From the NCBI GenBank assembly GCA_016714605.1, contig JADKDL010000005.1, positions 184,003 to 248,002 on the forward strand: a stretch of DNA of 64,000 nucleotides, in the 5' to 3' direction. Within the stretch, counting starts at the first letter, position 1, and every line of letters starts with the position of its first letter. This document shows positions 56,357-64,000 of the stretch, in pieces. Origin of the DNA: Bacteroidales bacterium. GTDB taxonomy: Bacteria; Bacteroidota; Bacteroidia; Bacteroidales; UBA1715. The notes under the pieces are model-generated. The model was not told the origin of the DNA. It did no database searches and saw only the letters and a list, made by a program, of their open reading frames with translations. The translations under genes were made by a program, and so were the position numbers.

Positions 56357-59300
56357 ATGAAGAAAGTGCTAAGTATTATCATAATGAGTTTATTATGTTC
56401 TTTTCTGTATGCAGGTGTTTCTCCTAAGGTTTTAAAGTTTCCTAGTGTTACTTATGGTAAGTTGGCTAGCTTTGGTGATAGTATTTGGATTCAGAATACA
56501 CGTATGAGTGTTGAATTATGGAGCGTAAAAAATAATATTAAATTGGCTGAATATTCAGATAATGAATTGTTTAAAGAGTACTTTGAAAAAATGGAAGTTG
56601 ATAAACAAGGAAATCTTTGGATAGCAACTATGTATGATGGTATTCTTTATTTTGACGGAGAGCTTTGGAATACTTTTAATTTGACTGATGGCATACCAAG
56701 TATGAATGTGAATGATTTCTTTTTTGAAACTGATACAGTGTGGATTGCAACAACCGGAGGGCTGGGTTATTATTCTGGTGCTAAGTGGCAAACTATTTCA
56801 GTGAATCAAGGCTTACCAAATAATAATGTAACATCGGTATTGAAAGATAGTACAGGTAAATTGTATGTAGGTATTGATAATTCTACAACTGGAGGGGTTG
56901 CAATAAGAGAGGGAAATCAATGGACTGTAATAAATAAAAGTAATAATTTAGCAGCAAACACGGTAGCTGATATGGTTTTTGATAAGCATGGAAATCTTTG
57001 CGTTGCTTTGGGTTATGGAGGGCTCTCAATATTTAAGAACGATACTATTGTAAATTATTCAAAAGCTAATGTTTTGCAGGAATCGAACGTATTTTCTATA
57101 ACTGTTGATTCTCAAAATAGACTTTGGCTTAAACAAGGTTCAAATTTATCGGTTTTGCAACATGAAACAGACAGTGTTTTTTATGTTCAATCCGTGGCTA
57201 TTTTTGGCACTATGTTATCTTTAATTTCAATTGAGGCTATTGCAGATGAAATTTTTGTTAGCTTTGGAGGAATATGTTTGGCAAAGTATAATATGTCTAA
57301 TCAATTTTCATTTTTTAATATAGGAATAGCATCTGAAAAAACAACTGCTCTTGCTATTGACAATGAGAATTCTGTGTGGGTGGCTACTGAATTTCCTACT
57401 TTATTATTTAAAATAAATAATGAGGGTCAAATTACTCAATTTCAAACACCCATATCCAAAATTTACATTACTAATATTCAAATTACTGCAAATGGAACAG
57501 TCTGGATATCTACCGAATACAGTGGAGTGTTTCGTTTAGAAAATGGTAATTGGACAAAATTTGATGCAAGTACTGTCGATTTGTTTCTTTCAAGTAATGT
57601 AGAGAAGTTGTTTCTCGATAAAAACGATAGAATTTGGATGGCCTCAGATTCTTTATTGTATTATTATAATGATTCAGCTTGGGTAAAATATGAATATTCT
57701 AGTCTATTGTATAAAAGTACAATAAAAGACTTTATAATTGACAATTCTAACAATGTATATGTTGGTTATTCAGATACATTAGGATTGATTAAGATAACTC
57801 AAAGCGGAGAACTGACAATAATAAACTCCAAGATAGAAAATAATGAATATATTAAAACGAATGTTTTATCATTAGTAGAAGATAAGTTGCTGATTGGAAG
57901 TTGCAATTATGGTTTATATTCATATGATAATGGAATTCTCGAGCCAATAAGTTTAGGTTTAGATGATTTGAATTATTCTGAAATTGAAGTTCTATTTTCT
58001 GATTCTGAAAATAATATCTTCATTTCTGGAACTAAAAAGCCATATGAGTTTCTAATTTTGGATAGTATAGAACGTGAAACAAAGTTGATACCTGCAGAGA
58101 ATTCAGTATTTAGTCCTGCCGTTAGTCACTTTAGAGAAGATAATAATGGCAATATCTGGTTTACTTCATTAACTACAGGATTGTACTTTTTGAGAAAACC
58201 CCCAAAAGTTAATTTTGTTTCTAGTGATACTATTTGTTTGTACGACAAATATATGGCATTTAAAGAAACATCAACAGAAACCACAGTATTACAATGGGTT
58301 GTGAAAGATACTGATACGCTGTTTGTAAGCTATGCAGAAACACTTGAATATGAATTTCTCAAGGCGGGCAATTTTGAAGTATCATTATGGGTTACAAATG
58401 GGGTAGATAGTAATTTTATTACAAAGAGTGTTTATGTAAAAGAAAATTCTGATATTAAAATAGTAGGAAAAACAGGTCTTTGTTCTGGTAGTAAAAATTT
58501 ACTTATATCAAACACAACGAAAGAAGAATACAAATATCTTTGGAGTAATGCTGCAACTACAAGCTATATAGAGGCAAAGGAGATTGGTACCTATTCTCTT
58601 ACGGTTACAAATGAATTCGGTTGTTCAAAATCTGATTCAATAAAACTTACCTCATTACCACAACCAAATGTAAAAATTATGAGTGAAACAGAAGGCTATA
58701 TTTGTAAAGATAGTAAAACTGTTTTGGTAGCCGAAACTGAGCAGGGCAATTCTTTGCTTTGGAGCAATGGAGCATCTTCGGCTTCGATTCTTGCAGGTGA
58801 AGGCGATTATTCCTTAATTGCAACAAATACTCAAGGTTGTACAGATACTGCTTTTATTAAAGTACAACAATATACTGCTTATAATGAGCCTTTAGGAATA
58901 GTTACAGCAAGTGAAAAAGATGAGTTTTTGATTGTTGCTTGGGAAAAGACCTATAGCAAGAAAACAATAAGCTATAATGTTTACCGTCAAGAAGCAGGAA
59001 AATACGATAAAATTGGTTTTGTTCCATTCAGTGCATCTTCGCTATTTATTGACAAAAATTCTAATTACAAAAAAAGAGCTTACACATATAAAATAACTAC
59101 GGTAAATGAATGTGGTTCTGAAACAGAACTTAAAGATGCAATTGCTCATACCTCTATGCACCTTATAACCATACCTTTGAATAATGAATATAGTCTAATT
59201 TGGACTCCATATATTGGTGTAGAGCCACTTTCCTACACTGTATATGAAGTTAATAAAGATTATAGTTTGAATCCAGTAGAAAGTTTGCCGGGGTCTAATA

Positions 59301-59725
59301 ATACAACATATACACTTAGAGATTATGATACTACTAAAAGTTATAGAATTGGGGTAGATTTAGGGTATGAAGTAGATTCAGACAAACTGAAATCTGATTC
59401 CGGACCATTTTCTCAATCTTTATCAAATATTGCGGAGGCACAATTATCAACCACACTATATAATGACTTGACAATCAACGCTCAAATATTTCTGTTTCCT
59501 ACAATCGCAACAGAAAAAGTTACAATAGCTATAGTTGGAAATGAAAGTTCAGATTATACAATCACATTATCTACCGTTGAGGGTAAATTTTTAGAATCTA
59601 TAATTGTAAAAGATAGTAAAGATGCTACTGAAAGTTTCAATGTATCAGTCTTAAATTCAGGCATGTATTCAGTTACTATACAGTCTGAAAATAAGAGTGC
59701 TGTTTTGAAGTTTTTGAAAAACTAA
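56357..59725 (+). CDS. Secreted T9SS cargo protein with propeller, PKD/Ig and Fn3-like domains
   Basis: 1122 residues from ATG 56357 (signal peptide MKKVLSIIIMSLLCSFLYAG). About residues 25-610 form one or two beta-propellers of two-component-type repeats (DKQGNLWIATMYDGILYFDG, DKNDRIWMASDSLLYYYN, DNNGNIWFTSLTTGLYFL). A PKD-like domain, two Ig/SprB-like segments (LWSNAATTSYIEAKEIGTYS), an Fn3-like domain (YNVYRQEAGKYDKIGFV ... TVNECGSETEL), the linker KSDSGPFSQSLSNIAEAQL and a T9SS type A C-terminal domain (LFPTIATEKVTIAI ... LNSGMYSVTIQ) follow. The propeller, usual in sensors, is here exported rather than membrane-bound. Confidence 0.82.
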   Translation: MKKVLSIIIMSLLCSFLYAGVSPKVLKFPSVTYGKLASFGDSIWIQNTRMSVELWSVKNNIKLAEYSDNELFKEYFEKMEVDKQGNLWIATMYDGILYFDGELWNTFNLTDGIPSMNVNDFFFETDTVWIATTGGLGYYSGAKWQTISVNQGLPNNNVTSVLKDSTGKLYVGIDNSTTGGVAIREGNQWTVINKSNNLAANTVADMVFDKHGNLCVALGYGGLSIFKNDTIVNYSKANVLQESNVFSITVDSQNRLWLKQGSNLSVLQHETDSVFYVQSVAIFGTMLSLISIEAIADEIFVSFGGICLAKYNMSNQFSFFNIGIASEKTTALAIDNENSVWVATEFPTLLFKINNEGQITQFQTPISKIYITNIQITANGTVWISTEYSGVFRLENGNWTKFDASTVDLFLSSNVEKLFLDKNDRIWMASDSLLYYYNDSAWVKYEYSSLLYKSTIKDFIIDNSNNVYVGYSDTLGLIKITQSGELTIINSKIENNEYIKTNVLSLVEDKLLIGSCNYGLYSYDNGILEPISLGLDDLNYSEIEVLFSDSENNIFISGTKKPYEFLILDSIERETKLIPAENSVFSPAVSHFREDNNGNIWFTSLTTGLYFLRKPPKVNFVSSDTICLYDKYMAFKETSTETTVLQWVVKDTDTLFVSYAETLEYEFLKAGNFEVSLWVTNGVDSNFITKSVYVKENSDIKIVGKTGLCSGSKNLLISNTTKEEYKYLWSNAATTSYIEAKEIGTYSLTVTNEFGCSKSDSIKLTSLPQPNVKIMSETEGYICKDSKTVLVAETEQGNSLLWSNGASSASILAGEGDYSLIATNTQGCTDTAFIKVQQYTAYNEPLGIVTASEKDEFLIVAWEKTYSKKTISYNVYRQEAGKYDKIGFVPFSASSLFIDKNSNYKKRAYTYKITTVNECGSETELKDAIAHTSMHLITIPLNNEYSLIWTPYIGVEPLSYTVYEVNKDYSLNPVESLPGSNNTTYTLRDYDTTKSYRIGVDLGYEVDSDKLKSDSGPFSQSLSNIAEAQLSTTLYNDLTINAQIFLFPTIATEKVTIAIVGNESSDYTITLSTVEGKFLESIIVKDSKDATESFNVSVLNSGMYSVTIQSENKSAVLKFLKN

Positions 59726-59795
59726 AGATTTTTAGCTATTGAAATGTAATGGAACACCTTATTTTTCAATGTAGAAATAGAATTATTATTTTTGT

Positions 59796-59836
59796 AAAGG
59801 AGAAGCCTTTTTTAGTGCTTCTCCTTTACTTTTTTA
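59796..59836 (+). terminator. Rho-independent terminator
   Basis: Perfect 11-bp stem AAAGGAGAAGC/GCTTCTCCTTT with a 10-nt loop and T-rich tail, 70 nt after the cargo protein gene. Confidence 0.85.
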
Positions 59837-59923
59837 CTTTTTATTATTGAAAACTTCATTTCTTGTTTTGCTATTATTTTTTTAATAGTATTTTAGCTAA
59901 ATAAATAAACATTAAATAAAAGA

Positions 59924-62912
59924 ATGTTGAAACTTTCATTTGTTTTATCTTTTTTGCTTCTATTTACTAATTATCTGTTATCGCAAACAGGTGAAATAAG
60001 TGGAACAATCTATGGTGCCGACGATAATTTGCCACTTCCGGGAGTTACCATTGCTGTAGAGGGTGTTTCTGGCTTAGGTACAGTTTCCGATTTTGACGGG
60101 AATTTTAAAATTTCCGGAGTTCATGATACTGCCTTTCTTGTTCTAACTTTTGTGGGTTATGAAACTTTGAAAATAAAAGCAAAAGAAAATCTTAGTAAAA
60201 TATCCTTAAATCCTTATATACAAACAATTGAGGAGGTAGTAATAACGGTACCTTATGGTTCACAGAAAAGAGAAACTTTTACTGGTTCAGTTGGCATTTT
60301 GCAGGCTAAACAGTTAGATAAGTTGCCCATTTCTAGTTTTGAAAAATCGTTTCAGGGAAATATTGCAGGAGTTCAGACAACCAGTGCTTCGGGGCAGCCC
60401 GGAAGCGGTACCCAAATTCGAATTAGGGGAATTGGCTCTATAAGTGCTGGGAGCGAACCTTTGTATGTTCTAGATGGCATTCCGATCAATGCTCAACAAT
60501 TGTCGAGAACTTCTTCCGCTACCGATCAAGCTGCCACCGCCGAGGTTTCTGACGTAAATATTTTATCGGGTCTAAATCCATCTGATATTGAGTCTATTAC
60601 CATACTGAAAGATGCTGCTGCTACTTCATTATATGGCTCTCGGGCTTCAAATGGGGTGATAATGATAACTACCAAAAGTGGAACTGGTGGAAAAACTAAA
60701 TATGCTTTTAATACGACACATGGTTTTTCAAAAATTGCTCAGAATTCGTTTAGAACGCTTACCGCTTCTGAGTTTCTCGAATTAAGACAAGAAGCACTTT
60801 TAAATGCAGGATACACTATTGATGAGGTTACTCAATTAAACGGTAATGCAACGGTTGCTACCAATTGGTTTGATGAGGTTTATGATTATGGATATTATTC
60901 AAATTATGAACTTTCTGCCAGCGGTGGAACTGATAAAACTAATTTTTATATTTCCGGAATGTATCGCAATGAAGAAGGTATTGTGATAAATACCGGATTG
61001 GAAAAATATTCAGGTAGGTTGAATATTACACATAAAGCATCAGATAAATTAAATTTTGGTGCGAAAGTGTCGATAACTCATACAAATCAGCTACTTACAC
61101 CGGGTAGCAGTTTGCTTACCGACCCTGTTGTTGGTGCTTATATTTTGCCGCCAAACATGAGTTTGCGCAATACCGATGGTTCATACAATTATTCATATAA
61201 TTCTCAGATTGCATACAATGTGATAGGAATATCTGAAGCTGATTCTCATTATAATGCCACAAATAGGGTCTTGGCAAATGTTCAAATGCAATATAAGATT
61301 ATTAAAGATTTGCAGTTTAAGACAATTTTCAACTACGATAATGTAAACCTCCAAGAAAACGGATACATCAGTCCGCTCACCCCCGATGGAAGTATTGTAA
61401 ATGGGCGAGCATGGCAATTAAATATAGATCAGAATATACTTAGTTCGTCTAATACATTGAACTATTCCAAAGAATTTCATAAAAAGCATACCATTCAAGC
61501 GCTTATTGGTTACGAGGTACAAACATCAAACAAGCAAATTACAGATATCAATGCTTCACAATTTGCTAGCAATCAGATACAAAGTTTGGGTACTGCTACC
61601 AGCTTTGACGTTCCAAATGCTTATAACCCCAAAAGTAATATGCAATCATTTATCTCAAGTTTGCAATATAATTTCAACAACAGCTTTTATCTTTCGGGTA
61701 GTTTAAGAAGAGACGGCTCGTCTAAATTTAGTACCGGCGGAAAATGGGGAAATTTTTGGTCTGTTGGTGCAGCATGGCGAATTACAGAGACCAAGTTCAT
61801 GCAGAATATTTCTAACATTAACAGTTTGAAGTTGCGTACAAGCATTGGTACATCGGGGAATGAAGATTTTCCAGACTATATGGCTTACTCTCTATACGGC
61901 TTTGGCTACAATTATAATCAAGATAAGGAGTTTACATGAGCAAATTGGCGATGATAGCTTGACTTGGGAGAAGAATTTGAATTTTGATATTGGTATTGAT
62001 TTTCGAGTTTTTAAAAGATTGAGTGGTTCAATAGATATTTATCATCGTAAAACACATGATTTGATTATGTTTAGGCCTTTATCGGCAACTACCGGATTCA
62101 AAGGCAAGTACGAAAATGCCGGAGAGATGATAAATAAGGGTATTGAATTCACTTTGGCTACTGAAAATATTAAGAATAAAAAAATATTGTGGAATACTGA
62201 TTTTAATTTTGGATTAAATAGAAATAAAATTACAAAGCTTTATAATTCTGATACTATTGAAATTGGAACAAAAATAAGAATTGAAGGCGAAGCCCTGCAA
62301 ACGTTCTATTTACCTGAGTGGGCAGGTGTAAATTCTGCCGATGGTTCGGCAATGTGGTATGATGAAAACGGCGATTTAACTCGAAATTATGCCGATGCAC
62401 GAAAAGTTATTGCCGGTACCGCCGACCCTTTATTTACCGCCGGATTAAACAATACTTTTACCTACAAGCAATTTTCTTTATCGTTTTTGTTTTATCTGAG
62501 TTATGGCAATTTAATTTACAATGCGGTAAATGAAGTATTGATAAATGATGGTTCTAATCTTAATTATAACCAGTCGGCTTATAGTCTAGAGCGTTGGCAG
62601 AAGCCTGGCGATATTACCGATGTACCAAAGGTAGAATGGGGGAATTCTAGCAATAGCAACAAAACCTCTTCTCGATATTTGGAAGATGGTTCTTATTTAC
62701 GACTTAAAAATATTACCCTTTCCTATAGCTTATCGCCAAAAGTTGCTCAGAAACTCAGATTGCAGTCGAGCAGACTTTATTTGCAGGCGCAAAATTTATG
62801 GACGCTCACAAAATATTCGGGCTTAGACCCTGAGCAAAATGTCAAAGGTCTTGCCAGATATTCTTATCCGAATGTGGCAACCGTGGCTTTGGGCTTGGAG
62901 ATTACGTTTTAA
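59924..62912 (+). CDS. SusC/RagA-type TonB-dependent outer-membrane receptor, frameshift
   Basis: Outer-membrane importer energised by TonB. Signal peptide (about 1-21, ending YLLSQ), a carboxypeptidase-regulatory-like domain (GEISGTIYGADDNLPLPGVTIAVEG ... FVGYETL; shown in parts), a TonB-box-like stretch, plug domain (IRIRGIGSISAGSEPLYVLDGIP, LKDAAATSLYGSRASNGVI) and a long barrel ending VALGLEITF. The first frame stops at 61939 after FGYNYNQDKEF; the next frame continues EQIGDDSLTWEKNLNFDIG to 62912. The span is 3x996+1 nt, so one extra base near 61920 explains it. Length 995 residues is normal for SusC. No susD follows. Confidence 0.85.
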
Positions 62913-62959
62913 GCTTATTAATGAATTGCATTTATTTAAGTACCTGCATTTAAAAAAAC

Positions 62960-63739
62960 ATGGATTCAAAATCTAATATTTCAGATTGTAAACTATCAGC
63001 CTCAATAATTACTTTTAATGAGGAGAAAAATATAGAGCGTTGCTTAATATCGCTGCAAGGTATTGTTGATGAGGTTGTTGTTGTAGACTCATATTCGACC
63101 GATAAAACTGAGCAGATTTGCTCAAAATATGGTGTTCGTTTTATAAAAAATGAGTTTAAGGGACATGTAGAACAGAAAAATTTTGCAGTAAGTCAGTGTA
63201 CTCATAATTATATATTGGCTCTCGATGCCGATGAAGCCCTATCAGAAACACTCCGTAACTCTATACTCAAAGTGAAGGCAAACTGGAGTGCCGATGTGTA
63301 TATTTTTAACCGCCTAACCTATTTCTGTGGTAAGCCAATAAGGCATGGGGCTTGGTTTCCCGACCCGAGCCTGAGACTTTGGGACAGGCGCTGTGGTGCT
63401 TGGGGGGGCGACAATCCTCATGATAAATTTATTCCTGTTAAATCGGCAAGTAAGAAGTTTTTAGACGGACTTTTAGATCATTATTCTTATCATACCATAG
63501 AAGAATATGTTGTTCAAATAAATAAATTTTCTACCATTTCAGCACATTCAAAATTTAAAAAAGGAAAGAAGAGTTCTTTGTTCAAAGTCTTGGTCTATCC
63601 AAGATGGCGTTTTTTTAGAGATTATTTTATCAAATTGGGGATACTTGATGGTTGGTATGGCTATGTGGTTTGTAAAAGCTGCGCCTACGAGGTGTTTCTT
63701 AAATATCAGAAATTGATGATGTTACAAAACAAACAGTAG
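62960..63739 (+). CDS. Family 2 glycosyltransferase (WaaE/KdtX-like)
   Basis: 259 residues, GT-A fold. Opening SASIITFNEEKNIERCLISL, the nucleotide-sugar site VVVDSYSTDKTEQI, the DXD-type motif LALDADEALS, and the acceptor-region segment GAWFPDPSLRLWDRRCG resemble LPS-core glucosyltransferases of the WaaE group. Probably adds a sugar to lipopolysaccharide core at the inner face of the membrane. 47 nt after the SusC gene and 38 nt before uvrC. Confidence 0.85.
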   Translation: MDSKSNISDCKLSASIITFNEEKNIERCLISLQGIVDEVVVVDSYSTDKTEQICSKYGVRFIKNEFKGHVEQKNFAVSQCTHNYILALDADEALSETLRNSILKVKANWSADVYIFNRLTYFCGKPIRHGAWFPDPSLRLWDRRCGAWGGDNPHDKFIPVKSASKKFLDGLLDHYSYHTIEEYVVQINKFSTISAHSKFKKGKKSSLFKVLVYPRWRFFRDYFIKLGILDGWYGYVVCKSCAYEVFLKYQKLMMLQNKQ

Positions 63740-63777
63740 TTAGAAAAATCATTATTTTTTGAGAGACAAATTAAAGT

Positions 63778-64000
63778 ATGGATGCAGAAATTAAGAATGA
63801 GAAATTACAAAATCAAGTTGCTTTATTGCCCGAGAATCCAGGGATATATCAATATTTTGATAAAACTGGAAAAATTATTTATGTAGGCAAAGCAAAAAAC
63901 CTTAAAAAAAGAGTAGCATCGTATTTTCTCAAGCAGCAGCAAAGCCTTAAAACAAAGGTGTTGGTTCAAAAGATTGACTCTCTGAAATATATTGTGGTAG
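63778..64000 (+). CDS. uvrC: UvrABC excinuclease subunit C (5' part)
   Basis: The first 74 residues are visible, running off the window end. The N-terminal GIY-YIG nuclease domain is clear: LPENPGIYQYFDKTGKIIYVGKAKNLKKRVASYF. UvrC makes the 3' and 5' incisions in nucleotide excision repair. Confidence 0.92.
   Translation, partial: MDAEIKNEKLQNQVALLPENPGIYQYFDKTGKIIYVGKAKNLKKRVASYFLKQQQSLKTKVLVQKIDSLKYIVV

Overview
The window is AT-rich DNA from a member of the Bacteroidota, probably an anaerobic, Bacteroidales-like lineage. Evidence: the Bacteroidota promoter form (TTTG, 19-20 nt, TAnnTTTG) precedes several genes; starts mostly lack Shine-Dalgarno sequences; there are type IX secretion (T9SS) cargo signatures, SprB repeats, a SusC-type TonB receptor, two-component-style propeller sensors, and an acn-icd-gltA cluster. 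The 2-hydroxyacyl-CoA dehydratase activase at the left edge suggests anaerobic acyl-CoA chemistry. No tRNA, rRNA, CRISPR array, intact transposon or phage gene was seen.

Layout. 1-2021: acyl-CoA dehydratase activase (partial, minus). 2405-5113: secreted GH5 mannanase. 5204-7022: HAD hydrolase and PlsC-like acyltransferase pair. 7328-11449: GH3-like adenylating enzyme and RND/MMPL exporter. 11560-14004: small membrane protein, EttA, ICMT-like methyltransferase. 14211-15577: hisS. 15593-18928: propeller sensor with SpoIIE phosphatase output. 18929-21873: accessory islet with a long hairpin, a DUF4143 ATPase and two unknown genes. 21935-26730: UbiD, nitroreductase, small lipoprotein, outer-membrane protein, lipA. 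27046-28049: gapA. 28310-31328: propeller protein without output domain, overlapped by a conserved cytoplasmic gene. 31333-36261: pstSCAB-phoU behind two Pho-box-like arrays. 37203-42125: TCA-cycle operon acn-icd-gltA. 42358-43773: acyltransferase. 43937-46103: ECF sigma factor with membrane partner. 46308-50827: BNR lipoprotein, SiaB-like kinase, aminotransferase, PIG-V-like glycosyltransferase. 50938-59725: surface-protein region (two T9SS cargo proteins, one FISUMP protein, one methyltransferase). 59924-62912: SusC. 62960-64000: glycosyltransferase and the start of uvrC.

The sequence carries many coding lesions: I count 13 frameshifts or in-frame stops in 11 genes, including hisS, gapA and icd. 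Many of the indels lie in short homopolymers, and reading continues with full homology on the other side. I read these as uncorrected sequence errors rather than decay, and annotate the affected genes at full length with the lesion noted.

The most interesting points are the two 11-bp-period repeat arrays before pstS, a PstC permease carrying a PstS-like half lobe, a 20-residue linker identical in two secreted proteins although 11 of its codons differ, an ECF sigma partner protein ending in a T9SS type B-like domain, and a possible SpoIIE/SiaB phosphatase-kinase switch.
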